Source: CAVVFX01 sp963747535 (lineage in GTDB: Bacteria; Acidobacteriota; Terriglobia; Bryobacterales; Bryobacteraceae). From it: a stretch of DNA of 64,000 bases. Where the stretch lies: positions 868,001-932,000 of the forward strand of contig CAVVFX010000002.1 of the NCBI GenBank assembly GCA_963747535.1, read 5' to 3'. Of this stretch, positions 27,956-38,175 are shown in pieces (positions within the stretch are counted from its first letter, which is position 1; each line of letters begins with the position of its first letter). Position numbers and translations under genes: made by a program. The notes beneath the pieces are model-generated. The model made no database searches and was not told the DNA's origin. It saw nothing but the letters and a program-made list of their open reading frames with translations.

Positions 27956-28423
27956 ATGAAACTGATTTGGCTTGGATTGATGGCATGCCTGCTCTCCGCG
28001 CAGACGGTTCGCGTGGGGACTTTCGATAAGGCGGGCATTGCTGTGGCGTACTACCGGTCCCCGTTGTGGGCGGAGGTGCTGAAGTCGCAGAGGGCGGCTT
28101 TGCAGGCGGCCAAGCTTGCGAACGACACGCTGAAAATTAAACAATTGGAAGAATGGGGTGCGAAGCAGCAGAAGATTGCGCACCAGCAACTGACCGGCGA
28201 AGCTCCGATTACCAATATTCTGGAGGCGCTGGCTCCGGCATTTCCGGAGATTGCGCAACGGGCGCAGGTAGCGATAGTGGCGCCGGATTTAGCGTACGCC
28301 GATAAGTCGGTGCAGACAGTGGATGTCACGGACTACATTCTGGACTGGTTGAAGGCGGACGAGGCTACCAGGAACATGGTGCGGGATTTGCGAAAACATT
28401 TAGCCACGAATGAACACGAATAA
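27956..28423 (+). CDS. Exported uncharacterised 155-residue protein
   Basis: An AAAGGAG ribosome-binding site precedes the ATG, and MKLIWLGLMACLLSAQ is a clear Sec signal peptide. The mature protein has no domain that I recognise. It contains a basic, Ala/Lys/Gln-rich helical segment (about residues 45-85), vaguely like OmpH/Skp helices, followed by AITNILEALAPAFPEIA-type sequence and an acidic C-terminus ending KHLATNEHE. It is divergent from the methyltransferase and 79 bp upstream of the M16 protease gene on the same strand. Function unknown. Confidence 0.8.
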   Translation: MKLIWLGLMACLLSAQTVRVGTFDKAGIAVAYYRSPLWAEVLKSQRAALQAAKLANDTLKIKQLEEWGAKQQKIAHQQLTGEAPITNILEALAPAFPEIAQRAQVAIVAPDLAYADKSVQTVDVTDYILDWLKADEATRNMVRDLRKHLATNEHE

Positions 28424-28502
28424 ACACGAATGGCCTCGCAGGCGACCCGACGGGTTGCTCGCGGACGAGGCCGTCCGCATCACACCGCGCTAAGATTTAC
28501 AG

Positions 28503-31500
28503 ATGAGTCCTCCCGGTTTCTGTGCGCTCCTCCTTGCGGCCACCGCGACAGCCTCGTCAGCCACCTTCGACACGCTCTCGGAAGGCGCGATAATCTCCGG
28601 TTTCCAGACCGTCTCCGTTTACCTCGACGCCGCAGGCCATCCATTTGGCGCGCGATTCCGCCATAGCAAGACCGGCTTCACCCTCGACCTCATCCAGATC
28701 CAGTCCGTCCCGCAGGCCTTCACTTACGTCAACACCTATCCGACGTCCGACAAAGGCGAACCTCACACCCAGGAGCACCTCCTCGTCGGCAAAGGTAATA
28801 AAGGCCGCATGCTCTCCGAATCCGAGGCCATGACCCTCACCGGATTCACTGCCTTCACCATGCAGTGGCGCACCTGCTATCCGTTTAACACCGAGGCCGG
28901 GCCGCCGGTTTTCTATCAGGAGTTCGAACGGCTTCTCGACGCGCTGCTGCATCCCGATTACTCCGATGAGGAAATTCGCCGGGAGGTCCGCAACTTCGGC
29001 ATCGCCGAGGATCCCGCGACCCACAAACTCCATCTGGAAGAGAAGGGTACCGTGTACAACGAGATGGTCAGCACGACCCGGCAGCAGTTCTGGATCTTAT
29101 TCCGTGCCATGTACCGCACCGTGTACGGACCCGATCATCCCCTCGCGTTCAACTCCGGCGGCGAACCTTCCGGTATCCGCGAGATGCTCCCTGCCGATAT
29201 CCGCAAGTTCCATCGCGAACATTACTTCCTCGGCAACATGGGCAGTGTCGTGTCGCTGCCCAAAGGCGAAGCGATCGACAGTACGCTTGCCCATCTCGAC
29301 GGCATTCTCACTCGCCTGCAGCTTGAACCGGTCCATTACGCGGTTCAGACCGAAGCTAACCTTCCCGCGCCTAAGCCCGCCGCTGCCGGCAGCATCGCGT
29401 TCTACGACTTTCCCTCGCAAAACGATAAGCAGCCCGGCACGATCGCGGTAGTCTGGCCTGCCGATCGCGACCTTACTCCGCGCGAAGAGATTCTGTTTAA
29501 TCTTTTTCTGGATACTTTCTCGCAGGGCGCGACCTCCGACCTCTATCGCCTGTTCATCAATAGCAAGACGCGCAAGTTCGACCTGGGCGCAGCCGGGGTG
29601 TTCAATAACGTCACGACCGATCCCGGGCATGCCGCCATGATCGGCCTGAGAGATGTGGCCGCTGCCAACGTCAATGAGCAGAAGCTGAAAGAAGTTCGTC
29701 AGGCTATTCTCGACGACCTCGCTCGCATCGCTGCCATGCCAGACTCCTCTCAGGAGCTTCTCGAATTCAACACACGACTGCGCAACCGCATCACGCAGGA
29801 TCTTCGGCAGCTCGGCAAAATCACCAATTCGCCCCCCGGCTTTGGCTTCCGCAGCGGAAGCTCGTTCTGGATGCAGCGTCTCGACCTGCTTAACAAAGAG
29901 CCCGGCTTCCGCAAAGCGCTCAGTATGCCGGACGACTATACCGCCATTGAGTCCCTGGTCGCCGATGGCAAGAACATCTGGAAAGAACGCATCAGGTCGT
30001 GGCGGCTGACGGATGTCATGCCTTACGGGATCGCGACACGCCCCAATTCCGCGTTGCTTAAGAAGGAGTCCGATGAACGCGAGGCCCGCGCGTCAGCGGA
30101 GACACATCGGCTGATGGCGGATTACAAGGTCTCCGGCGAAATGCAGGCTCTCCAGCGTTACAAACAGGAATACGATGCGAAGACCGCTGAACTCGATAAG
30201 CTTTCGAGCCAATCTGCGCACCTGAAGTTCATCGACAATCCGCCGTTGACTCTCGACGACCAGCTCGATTATCAAGTTATGCAGCTCAAACCCGGCGTGC
30301 CACTGGTCGCCTCCACGTTTGAGAACATGACCAGCTCAACCACCGGCCTCGCTCTTCGTCTCGATGGAGTCCCGGAGTCAGATCTTTTCCTGCTGACGCT
30401 GATCCCGAGTCTCCTGACGCAAACCGGGGTTATCATCGACGGGAAGCCCGTCTCCTACGAAGAAATGCAGGAGATGCTGCGCAAAGAGATTCTGGGAGTT
30501 GGCGCAGCCTTCTCGACCGACCTCTCGTCGAACCGCGCGGAGTTGGTGGTGCAGGCGTCCGGCAACAACCTTGCGGAGAGCCGGCGCGCCATTGAATGGA
30601 TGCAACTGGTGCTCCTGCATCCTGACTTGCGCCCGGAAAACCTTCCACGCATTCGCGATCTCGTCGAGCAGCAGCTAGCCGCTTACCGCAACTCCATGCA
30701 GGGCGCGGAGGAGCGTTGGGTTCGCAATCCGATTAATGCGTACTACAAACAGACCGATCCGCTCTATCTCGCGATCGAGTCCTTCCTTACCGGCGCCGAC
30801 AACGTCGACCGTCTGCGGTGGATGTTGAAAGATGCGGGCACACCAGAGGATCGCTCTTCGATCGCGCCGTTTCTGGAAAAATGTGGAACGGGTCTTGGCC
30901 TGACCGCGCCTTCCGCCGCCGGTCTCAAACCGATCCTGCAAGCCATCGAAGCCGGAACGTCCGGGCACCTGACCAACCTCACGCCGCGCGCCCGCGAAAT
31001 CGCTATTGACGTCGCGAAAGATTTGGACCAGTTGCTCCCCGATCTCCCCGACGCCACCTTCGCAGCGGACTGGAGTTATCTCTGTAACCGCATCCGTCAG
31101 GACCTCGCTGTCACGCCCGAGACAACTCTGAAAAAGCTCGACACTCTGCGCGCCGGCCTGCTCACAACCGGCAATGCGCGGCTGTGGATGGTCGGGTCGA
31201 CCGACAACAGGCAGCAGCTCGAGCCGGACGTACAGGCTCTCGTGAGTAAACTTCACGACGCGCCTCGCAACGTGGTTGCCTACAGCCGGGTCCGCCGCAT
31301 CGACCTGCGGCTGCGCGAACATCAGCCTGACGCGGCAACTCCGCGCTTTGTCGGCCTATTCAACGCCAACATGCAAGGCGGCGTCTTCAACACCATCACG
31401 CCCGGCGTCAGTTACAAAGACACGGATCGCGAATCGCTGCTCCGTTATCTGACGCGCAATCTTTTCGCCGGCGGAGGCGCTCATTCGGTGTTCACCAAGA

Positions 31501-32015
31501 CCATCGGCGCCGGCCTCGCATATAGCAACGGGGTCGGAGGCTCGCTGCGCGACGGCACCGCAACTTACTACGCCGAGCGTATGCCGGACGTGACGCAGAC
31601 GCTCCATTTCGTTATCGATACGATCCGCAATGGCCCACGCGATCCCCGGCTCGCGGAGTATGTCATGGCGGGAGCCTTTGGCGGGTCCAACGCCGCGAGT
31701 TCGTACGAGGTCCGCGCGAAAGCTATCGCCGATGATCTGGCCGACGGCATCACGCCTGAAGTCGTCAAACATTTCCGCACGGCTATTCTGGGGTTGCGCA
31801 AGGAGCCCAATCTTGCGGACGAACTTTTCAAACGTGTGGACCAGGTCTACGGCCCCATCGTTCCCGGCTATGGCGTCAACGCCAGACAGGTCCCCGGCGC
31901 GATTTATTACCTGATCGGCAACGACAAGCAATTCAAGTCTCTGGACGGGGATGTTCAGGCGCGGGAGGACGAACACGTGTATAAACTGTATCCGCGCGAC
32001 TACTGGCTGATGTGA
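28503..32015 (+). CDS. Large exported M16 metallopeptidase (presequence-protease-like)
   Basis: The N-terminus MSPPGFCALLLAATATASSA is a probable signal peptide. The inverted zinc motif HTQEHLLVGKG (His-x-x-Glu-His, about residues 87-91) and the downstream VYNEMVSTTRQQF, with the third-ligand type Glu, define an active M16 N-terminal domain. The large size (1170 residues) and the M16C-type middle region (LSSQSAHLKFIDNPPLTLDD) match the single-chain PreP/M16C architecture of four homologous domains. Family members degrade unfolded peptides inside a closed chamber. Periplasmic location is inferred. It is followed by two exported propeller proteins on the same strand. No clear ribosome-binding site was seen before this ATG. 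Confidence 0.9.
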   Translation: MSPPGFCALLLAATATASSATFDTLSEGAIISGFQTVSVYLDAAGHPFGARFRHSKTGFTLDLIQIQSVPQAFTYVNTYPTSDKGEPHTQEHLLVGKGNKGRMLSESEAMTLTGFTAFTMQWRTCYPFNTEAGPPVFYQEFERLLDALLHPDYSDEEIRREVRNFGIAEDPATHKLHLEEKGTVYNEMVSTTRQQFWILFRAMYRTVYGPDHPLAFNSGGEPSGIREMLPADIRKFHREHYFLGNMGSVVSLPKGEAIDSTLAHLDGILTRLQLEPVHYAVQTEANLPAPKPAAAGSIAFYDFPSQNDKQPGTIAVVWPADRDLTPREEILFNLFLDTFSQGATSDLYRLFINSKTRKFDLGAAGVFNNVTTDPGHAAMIGLRDVAAANVNEQKLKEVRQAILDDLARIAAMPDSSQELLEFNTRLRNRITQDLRQLGKITNSPPGFGFRSGSSFWMQRLDLLNKEPGFRKALSMPDDYTAIESLVADGKNIWKERIRSWRLTDVMPYGIATRPNSALLKKESDEREARASAETHRLMADYKVSGEMQALQRYKQEYDAKTAELDKLSSQSAHLKFIDNPPLTLDDQLDYQVMQLKPGVPLVASTFENMTSSTTGLALRLDGVPESDLFLLTLIPSLLTQTGVIIDGKPVSYEEMQEMLRKEILGVGAAFSTDLSSNRAELVVQASGNNLAESRRAIEWMQLVLLHPDLRPENLPRIRDLVEQQLAAYRNSMQGAEERWVRNPINAYYKQTDPLYLAIESFLTGADNVDRLRWMLKDAGTPEDRSSIAPFLEKCGTGLGLTAPSAAGLKPILQAIEAGTSGHLTNLTPRAREIAIDVAKDLDQLLPDLPDATFAADWSYLCNRIRQDLAVTPETTLKKLDTLRAGLLTTGNARLWMVGSTDNRQQLEPDVQALVSKLHDAPRNVVAYSRVRRIDLRLREHQPDAATPRFVGLFNANMQGGVFNTITPGVSYKDTDRESLLRYLTRNLFAGGGAHSVFTKTIGAGLAYSNGVGGSLRDGTATYYAERMPDVTQTLHFVIDTIRNGPRDPRLAEYVMAGAFGGSNAASSYEVRAKAIADDLADGITPEVVKHFRTAILGLRKEPNLADELFKRVDQVYGPIVPGYGVNARQVPGAIYYLIGNDKQFKSLDGDVQAREDEHVYKLYPRDYWLM

Positions 32016-32076
32016 CGGAATGCTAGCCAGTGGATAGGTCGGTCAGTGAGCGGCCGCAAATGTCATACTCTAAACT

Positions 32077-33105
32077 ATGCTTCGTAAGTTCGTGTTCACT
32101 GCCGCGAGTCTGGCTGCATTGGTGGCCGTAATCCTTGCGCAGGGCTCCTATAAGTTAATCAAAACCGCGAAAGTCGGAGGCGACGGGGGATTCGACTATG
32201 TCTATGCCGATTCCGCCGGGCGACGCCTCTACATCGCGCGGTCCGGAAACCCCGGGCGCATGACCGTATTCAATCTGGACACCCTCGAGCCGGCTGGGGA
32301 GATTCCCAATGTCAGCGCTCACGGCGCCGCGGTCGACCCCAAATCGCATCACGGCTTCGGCACCAGCAAACCTGTCGCGATGTGGGACACCAAAACGATG
32401 ACGCTCATCAAGACGATTGACGTCGACGGCGGTCCGGACGGCATTCTCTTCGACGCGTTTAACGATCACGTCTACATCCTGAGCCACCGCGCGCCCAATG
32501 CAACGGTGATCGACTCGAAGGACGGTTCCATCGCGGGCACCATCGACCTCGGAGGCGCACCCGAGCAGGCTGTCGCGGACGGCAAGGGCCATGTCTATGT
32601 CGACATTGAAGACAAAGGCAACATCGCGGTGGTGGATGCCAAGACCATGACCGTGACTGCTCATTACGATCTCGCAGGCAAGGGCGGCACTTGCGCCGGA
32701 CTCGCCATGGACGTGAAGAACAATATTCTCTTCGCAGCCTGTCGCAACCCGGCAACCATGGTGATACTGAACGCCTCGGACGGCAAGATCCTCGAAACTC
32801 TTCCCATCGGCAGCGGCACGGATGGAGCGGTCTTCAATCCCAAAACCATGGAAGCCTTCAGTTCGCAAGGCGATGGTACGCTCAGCATCATCAAGGAGAA
32901 CAGCCCCACCAGTTTTGTCGTAGAGCAAACCGTACAGACGCCGCCGCGCGCCAAGACGTTGACGCTCGACAGCAATACCGGCCACATCCTGCTGATTACT
33001 GCCGAATTCGGTCCCCCTCCCGCCGGCGCACCCCCGCAAGGAGGCCGAGGTCCCCGCGGTCAGATGATACCTGATTCGTTTTCGATTGTAGTGGTTGGGA
33101 AGTGA
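32077..33105 (+). CDS. Secreted YncE-like beta-propeller protein, paralogue of 3998-5002
   Basis: A signal peptide (FVFTAASLAALVAVILAQG) precedes about 320 residues of propeller blades, such as RLYIARSGNPGRMTVFNLD, DHVYILSHRAPNATVIDSKD and NILFAACRNPATMVILNASD. The phrase LGGAPEQAVADGKGHVYVDI is nearly identical to one in the protein at 3998-5002. The C-terminus is Pro/Gly/Arg-rich (GAPPQGGRGPRG), a disordered tail that ends in a last strand. The ATG is 62 bp after the protease stop. Such proteins are periplasmic or extracellular; no enzyme site is visible. Confidence 0.9.
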   Translation: MLRKFVFTAASLAALVAVILAQGSYKLIKTAKVGGDGGFDYVYADSAGRRLYIARSGNPGRMTVFNLDTLEPAGEIPNVSAHGAAVDPKSHHGFGTSKPVAMWDTKTMTLIKTIDVDGGPDGILFDAFNDHVYILSHRAPNATVIDSKDGSIAGTIDLGGAPEQAVADGKGHVYVDIEDKGNIAVVDAKTMTVTAHYDLAGKGGTCAGLAMDVKNNILFAACRNPATMVILNASDGKILETLPIGSGTDGAVFNPKTMEAFSSQGDGTLSIIKENSPTSFVVEQTVQTPPRAKTLTLDSNTGHILLITAEFGPPPAGAPPQGGRGPRGQMIPDSFSIVVVGK

Positions 33106-33240
33106 GACAGACTGAGGGAAGTCTGCACTACAACTTTCGGATAAAACTCGCGGGTAAGTAGTTGCCACCGGCATCCCGGCGAAGGGCGGCGCGAAACTCT
33201 CCTCCATCAATCGTCTTACATGTGTCAAGATGGGGTACCC

Positions 33241-36200
33241 ATGAAGACCGCCTTCTTCGCCGCATTATTGCTAACTCTCAGTGCTCTTGCCCAGGCGCCC
33301 TTACCGTCGCGCCAGGTGGCTGTCAATTACGGTAAACTTCCTCTCGGCTTTGAGCCGAATCAGGGCCAGACGGACGCACGAGTCCGGTTCATCTCGCGCG
33401 GAGCCGGATATGCCATCTTTCTCAGCCCTACCTCTGCCACGTTTGCCCTGCACGGCAGCCAGGAGTCCGCCGTCGTCCGCATGGACCTGCTTGGAGCTGA
33501 CTCTAAGGCAGCCATCGAGGCTCAGGACAAACTCCCCGGCATCACCAACTACCTGATGGGGAGCACTCGCGCCCGGTGGACCACCAGCCTTCCCACCTAC
33601 GCGAAGACCCGTTCCCGTGACGTTTATCCGGGGATCGATCTGGTTTACTATGGCACCCAGGGACGTCTCGAATACGACTTTGTTCTCGCACCCAAGGCTG
33701 ACCCGTCGAAGATTCGCCTGAAGTTTGAAGGTGCCACACCGGTCGTTGATGCGTCGGGGGACCTGGTCTTAGCGCTGGGCGACATCCGCTTCCACAAGCC
33801 GGTCCTCTATCAGGAGGCGAATGGAATCCGCCGGCCGGTGAGCGGCAGATTCACGTTGGCCGCCAATCATGAGGTGGGCTTCCAGGTTGGCGCGTACGAC
33901 CCTAGCCGCGAACTGGTCATAGACCCGGTGCTGTTGTACTCCAGCTACCTTGGCGGGTCCAGTACTTCGCAGATCAACGCCATGGCTGTGAATGCCGCCG
34001 GCGACATCTACGTTACCGGAGCCGCATACGCCACCAATTACCCGACGACTCCGGGCGTCATCGAGCCAACTTGCCCGCTTGGGAACACGCAGCTTGGCGC
34101 ACCCGCAGGTGTCCCCAAATGCGGTGAGGGCGAGAGCGGGACGCCGGCCGCCTTTGTCTCCAAGATCAGCGCCGACGGCCAGACACTCATCTATTCCACT
34201 TACCTGGGCGGTGGTGGCAATGGGGCCGGTCTTGACCTCGGCACGGGCATCGCGGTGGATGCCAACGACAATGCCTGGGTCGTGGGCCAAACCACTTCGA
34301 ACGACTTCCCGATCACAGCCGATGCCTACCTCGCCTACTGCAACCCCGGTGCTCAGGGCTTCAACTTCAGCACTCTTCAGAACTATGGAGAAATCAGCGC
34401 CTGCATCGGCAATGGTACCCGTTCTTTATTCCTTGTCCATCTCAATCCGACGGGCACGGCCATGTTGTACGGAACTTTTCTGAGCGGCACGGGTGATGAG
34501 CTAGTGGCGCAGATCGTTCTCGATGCGGCCGGCTCCATCTATCTCGCCGGATCAGCCCGCACGGGTGGCGTGGGAACGCCATCGTCTGTCTTTGCCAACA
34601 ACGGACAATTCAACTTTCCGACCACGCCGTCGGCCTATCAGCCCATCGTAATCGGTGGTAACAGCTACTCCGCGCATGTCACCAAACTCGCGGCGGACGG
34701 AAAGTCCCTGCTCTACTCGACGATGTTCAGCGGCCCGAATCAGAACACGTACAACAATGCCCTGGCTGTAAACGCGGGGAAAATCTTTGTCGGGGGGTAC
34801 ACCCAGGACCCGCACCTTCCCACCACGCAGGGCGCCATTTCGCACACCTGCGTGGGTGGCCCGACTGCTGCGGGTCCCGACACGGTTTGTATTAATAACA
34901 GCCCGAACGCTTATGTCGCCGAGTTCGATCCGGCCCAGTCCGGCGCCGCATCGCTCGTCTTCTCCACTTACTTGAATGGTTCGGTTTCGACGCAAGGCAA
35001 CGAATCTTCGACGATCAATGCGCTCGCGGCCGATGCCGCGGGCAACGTATACGCCGGTGGCCAGGATACGTACACCGTGCAGGAGGGCTTCCCGACAACA
35101 CCGGGAGTCTTGCAGCCGGCCTGTATCGTTGCCAACAATTCAGGTGAGTGCGGTACCGGCTTTGTAACTAAGCTGAGTGCTGCCGGAGCGATGGTGTGGT
35201 CGACGTTCTATGGCTCGCCCTCTTCGACCGGAGGACAGGGTGTATCGGAGATTTCGCTCGATGCCTCAAATAACGTTTACATCGCCGCGAATGCCCAAGG
35301 ACTCGGCGACTATCCGATCAGGAATGGCTTCCAGTCGAGCGGTGGCGCCTACATCACTGAATTGAGCAGCGATGGTTCACAGGTGCTGTTTGGCTCCTAC
35401 TACGGCGGCGCGGCAAGCACCTTCACCACGGGACTGGTGGTCGACAAGACAGGAAATATCTACCTCGCAGGCTACACCAACGCGTACCTGACGCTGGTTA
35501 ACGCTTATCAAAGCAATAATTTTGGCGGAGGGTTCCCAGAAGGGTTCTTCGCCAAAATTTCGAACCCGCCGCCCGGTCCGGCTGTATTCGTGTCCGCGGC
35601 CAGTTCTCTGTCAGGAGCGGCCGCGACGGGGTCAATTGTATCTGCCTATGGAGTCGATCTGGCTACGGCAACGGCTTCCGCGACATCCACACCTTTACCG
35701 GTGAGCCTCGCGGGAACCAGCGTCAATGTTGCCGATTCCACCGGCGTCACGATGCAGGCCCCGCTGTTCTTTGTTTCCTCGGGTCAGGTGAACTTTCTCA
35801 TTCCGGCGGGGGTCGCCAACGGAAGCGCGACGATCACTATTGCTTCTGGGGATGGAAAGGACTCAACGGGTAAAGTCATGATTGCCGCTGTTGCTCCCGG
35901 CCTTTTCGTACTTAACTCAGCCGGCCTCGTGGCTGCCGACGTGATCACTGTCGAGGCTGACGGCACGCAGGTAACCAGCAATAGCTATCAGGTAGCAAAC
36001 GGCGCTATTGTTCCGCTTCCCGTCAATGTTGGACCGCCGGCGCAGCAGGTCTTCCTGGTGCTGTATGGAACCGGAATATCGGGCCGCAGTTCGCTCGCCA
36101 ACGTGAGCGTGTCGATCAAAGGACTGTCGCTGCCGGTTGCGTTTGCGGGACCGCAGGGAGATGCAGGCCTCGATCAGGTGAACGTCCAGATTCCGGCGCC

Positions 36201-36282
36201 TCTCGCGGGAAGTGGAGATACTGCGCTCTCGGTTATCGTCGATGGCGCGGTCTCGAATACGGCGCACATCACGATCATGTAA
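33241..36282 (+). CDS. Exported SBBP-repeat protein with TIGR03437-like C-terminal domain
   Basis: The ATG at 33241 starts a signal peptide (KTAFFAALLLTLSALAQA). Residues 30-230 form an N-terminal beta domain that precedes SBBP repeats in many acidobacterial proteins (GFEPNQGQTDARVRFISRG, RDVYPGIDLVYYG). Six or more beta-propeller (SBBP) repeats follow, each with the pattern YSTYLGG...A.A.D..GN.YV.G.T...FP (for example VFSTYLNGSVSTQGNESSTI and VYAGGQDTYTVQEGFPTTPG). The last 230 residues match the Solibacter-type C-terminal domain TIGR03437, with SIVSAYGVDLA, FFVSSGQVNFLIPAGVANGS, FLVLYGTGISGRSSL and LDQVNVQIPAPLAGSG. It is likely a surface or secreted adhesin-like protein. The domain supports a Solibacter-group host. 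Confidence 0.9.
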   Translation: MKTAFFAALLLTLSALAQAPLPSRQVAVNYGKLPLGFEPNQGQTDARVRFISRGAGYAIFLSPTSATFALHGSQESAVVRMDLLGADSKAAIEAQDKLPGITNYLMGSTRARWTTSLPTYAKTRSRDVYPGIDLVYYGTQGRLEYDFVLAPKADPSKIRLKFEGATPVVDASGDLVLALGDIRFHKPVLYQEANGIRRPVSGRFTLAANHEVGFQVGAYDPSRELVIDPVLLYSSYLGGSSTSQINAMAVNAAGDIYVTGAAYATNYPTTPGVIEPTCPLGNTQLGAPAGVPKCGEGESGTPAAFVSKISADGQTLIYSTYLGGGGNGAGLDLGTGIAVDANDNAWVVGQTTSNDFPITADAYLAYCNPGAQGFNFSTLQNYGEISACIGNGTRSLFLVHLNPTGTAMLYGTFLSGTGDELVAQIVLDAAGSIYLAGSARTGGVGTPSSVFANNGQFNFPTTPSAYQPIVIGGNSYSAHVTKLAADGKSLLYSTMFSGPNQNTYNNALAVNAGKIFVGGYTQDPHLPTTQGAISHTCVGGPTAAGPDTVCINNSPNAYVAEFDPAQSGAASLVFSTYLNGSVSTQGNESSTINALAADAAGNVYAGGQDTYTVQEGFPTTPGVLQPACIVANNSGECGTGFVTKLSAAGAMVWSTFYGSPSSTGGQGVSEISLDASNNVYIAANAQGLGDYPIRNGFQSSGGAYITELSSDGSQVLFGSYYGGAASTFTTGLVVDKTGNIYLAGYTNAYLTLVNAYQSNNFGGGFPEGFFAKISNPPPGPAVFVSAASSLSGAAATGSIVSAYGVDLATATASATSTPLPVSLAGTSVNVADSTGVTMQAPLFFVSSGQVNFLIPAGVANGSATITIASGDGKDSTGKVMIAAVAPGLFVLNSAGLVAADVITVEADGTQVTSNSYQVANGAIVPLPVNVGPPAQQVFLVLYGTGISGRSSLANVSVSIKGLSLPVAFAGPQGDAGLDQVNVQIPAPLAGSGDTALSVIVDGAVSNTAHITIM

Positions 36283-36426
36283 GCCCCTGCAGTCCAAACC
36301 CGGTCGGCCGTTCGTGGCTGCGACGGACGCGTGGACTACAGAATCCAGCTAGGACACCCACTACTTGTTCAACCGGCGGAGCGGATCGCGGGCAGCGTTC
36401 TACTATCTTGCCAGGAGCCGTTTGTC

Positions 36427-36558
36427 ATGGAACTCGAAGGCATGCCTCCACTCGACGTCATCGAGGAGTATTTCGAAACCTGTTTCGACATTACGAAGAC
36501 GGGGCTGGAGTACCACCTCTCCGATGATTCGTGGTGGCCATTCGACGACGAAGATTGA
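36427..36558 (+). CDS. Small acidic protein, hypothetical
   Basis: A 43-residue frame (MELEGMPPLDVIEEYFETCF and onward, ending DDSWWPFDDED) follows an AGGAGC box 9 bases upstream. A longer in-frame start exists at 36331 without a better ribosome-binding site. The composition, with many Asp, Glu and aromatic residues, does not look random, and it ends 8 bp before the convergent cupin gene. No family is recognised. Confidence 0.4.
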   Translation: MELEGMPPLDVIEEYFETCFDITKTGLEYHLSDDSWWPFDDED

Positions 36559-36565
36559 GGCGCGC

Positions 36566-37018
36566 TTACTTCGTGTTTACCTTCACGACCGCGTAAGTAA
36601 TCTCCGTCCCGGGATCGAGCAGCATCTGGTGCGGCACGCCTGCGGGGATGGTGAGGAAATCGCCGGGGCCGAGCTTGTGCTTCTGTCCGCCGCTGACCGC
36701 AGCACCGCGAAGTTCGTGTGGCTGCGTAGTCTTCGCATTGGGGATAGTTCCGCCTGTGACCAGCGTGCAAGTGCCGCTGACCACATAGAAGATATCGTTC
36801 CGGGTCTGATGCAGTTCGGCCTGGCCACTGGCATTGCGATAAGCGACTGACATCTGATAGTTGCCGAGGACGGCCAGCGACTCGGTGCCCACCTTTTCCT
36901 TTCTGGCGGCCATCTTTTCCGCGAGCGCCTTGATTTCGGCGCTGGTCCACACCTTCGAGGTATCCGCACCATTCAGCGACGCGGTGACGAGAAAGATGGC
37001 GAGGAGGCCGCGCATCAT
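36566..37018 (-). CDS. Exported cupin-domain protein, last gene of the DUF2961 operon
   Basis: A signal peptide (MMRGLLAIFLVTASLNGA) is followed by a helical linker and one cupin barrel. Motif 1 is QAELHQTRNDIFYVVSGTCT and motif 2 is LGPGDFLTIPAGVPHQMLLD. Only one His is visible in each motif (AELHQ and VPHQM), so metal binding may be partial. Its ATG overlaps the stop of the DUF2961 gene by 4 bp (ATGA), showing translational coupling. With the upstream gene this suggests a joint role in handling an extracytoplasmic sugar; that is inference from context. Confidence 0.87.
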   Translation of the reverse strand: MMRGLLAIFLVTASLNGADTSKVWTSAEIKALAEKMAARKEKVGTESLAVLGNYQMSVAYRNASGQAELHQTRNDIFYVVSGTCTLVTGGTIPNAKTTQPHELRGAAVSGGQKHKLGPGDFLTIPAGVPHQMLLDPGTEITYAVVKVNTK

Positions 37019-38175
37019 GTAGTTCCCGTCAGCTTGGGGATGCGATCGGCGACCGGCGGGAGTGCGGGGAAATTCGTGTACGGCTGGCTCTGGTACCAGT
37101 AACAGACCGAGAAGAAGTTATCGGCACGGTCGTCGGCGTGGCCGTGCTCCATCGTGTGCTTCAGATACTTGGTGAACGTCACGGGATTGTCGCCGTGCCA
37201 GCGATAAAGACAATAGCGTCCACCGGTCTTTTCCGCGTCAGCGATGAACGGCGCGCCGTTATATTGATGGGCGAACGGGGTGGCCCCTTTGGCTCCGCCG
37301 AAATCCCAGGCGCCGTTGATGTAATCTTCCGAACCGGTACCGGTAATGACGGGCTTGGTTTCATCGTCGATGAAAATCATGTCGTCGCCTTCGCCCATCC
37401 ACCGGTCGGAATTCTGCAGGACCCCGAGTGTGATTCCCATCAGGTGCCCGCGCCCACGGGTTTCCACGAAAACGTAGTTGTTCTTGCCGTCGAGATTCAG
37501 CTTGGGCGATCCCGTGGGAAACAGGATCGCTACGTTGGGCGTCGCCTGGCGGTATTGGGCGTGGAAGTAGACGATGTCGGTGGGGAGTGATGGAACCAGC
37601 TGATAGTCGATATTGGAATAGAACGAGCGGACGGGTTTGTCGCCCTCGTTGGTCGCGGTGAAGCGAGCCGATTTGCGGAAGGGCATCGAAAAATAACAAT
37701 TCAGCGCCTTTACCGAGGAGCAGTTCAGGAACGCGGATTGATAGACGAAGTAGTTTCCGAGATTCAAGCCGAAGAAATCACCCACCGGCACTTCGACGCT
37801 GGGCTTTTCGTTGCCGTCCCAGTAGCCGCGGATCACGACTTCCTTGAGGTGGTTGGGACTCTCTGCCGCGATGGTGAACCAGATGTGGGTGATGATTCCG
37901 GGGCCGTCGGAATTGAAGAGCTCCTGCGTAGAGCCCGCCGGGATCGGCCAGCGGTCGGAATTCCCGCCGGTGCGGTCGAAGCTCGATTGCTTCAACGACT
38001 TGTAATTCTGTTGCCGGGCATACCACGGGAGCGACGCGGCCGTGGCGCCGCCGGGCCTGTTGGCGGCCGGTTGATTCTGCGGGGATGCGGGCGCAGCCGC
38101 CGCGGCGGAAAGACCGGCAACACCGATCAGCCGTTGTAAGAAACCACGTCTTGGAGGAGGCAATTGATCAGGCAT
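37015..38175 (-). CDS. Tat-exported DUF2961 / GH172-like protein
   Basis: The N-terminus (PPRRGFLQRLIGVAG) is a twin-arginine signal. The mature domain shows the DUF2961 pattern: TQELFNSDGPGIITHIWFTI, RGYWDGNEKPSVEVPVGDFF, LNCYFSMPFRKSARFTATNE, LGVLQNSDRWMGEGDDMIFI (with the acidic Glu-Gly-Asp-Asp cluster) and GTGSEDYINGAWDFG. Characterised members are placed in GH172 and act on fructose or arabinofuranose-containing glycans; the Glu of GEGDD and the Glu of GSEDY are the likely catalytic and binding acids. It is the middle gene of a three-gene operon: TAATG coupling from the gene before and ATGA coupling to the gene after. Confidence 0.9.
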   Translation of the reverse strand: MPDQLPPPRRGFLQRLIGVAGLSAAAAAPASPQNQPAANRPGGATAASLPWYARQQNYKSLKQSSFDRTGGNSDRWPIPAGSTQELFNSDGPGIITHIWFTIAAESPNHLKEVVIRGYWDGNEKPSVEVPVGDFFGLNLGNYFVYQSAFLNCSSVKALNCYFSMPFRKSARFTATNEGDKPVRSFYSNIDYQLVPSLPTDIVYFHAQYRQATPNVAILFPTGSPKLNLDGKNNYVFVETRGRGHLMGITLGVLQNSDRWMGEGDDMIFIDDETKPVITGTGSEDYINGAWDFGGAKGATPFAHQYNGAPFIADAEKTGGRYCLYRWHGDNPVTFTKYLKHTMEHGHADDRADNFFSVCYWYQSQPYTNFPALPPVADRIPKLTGTT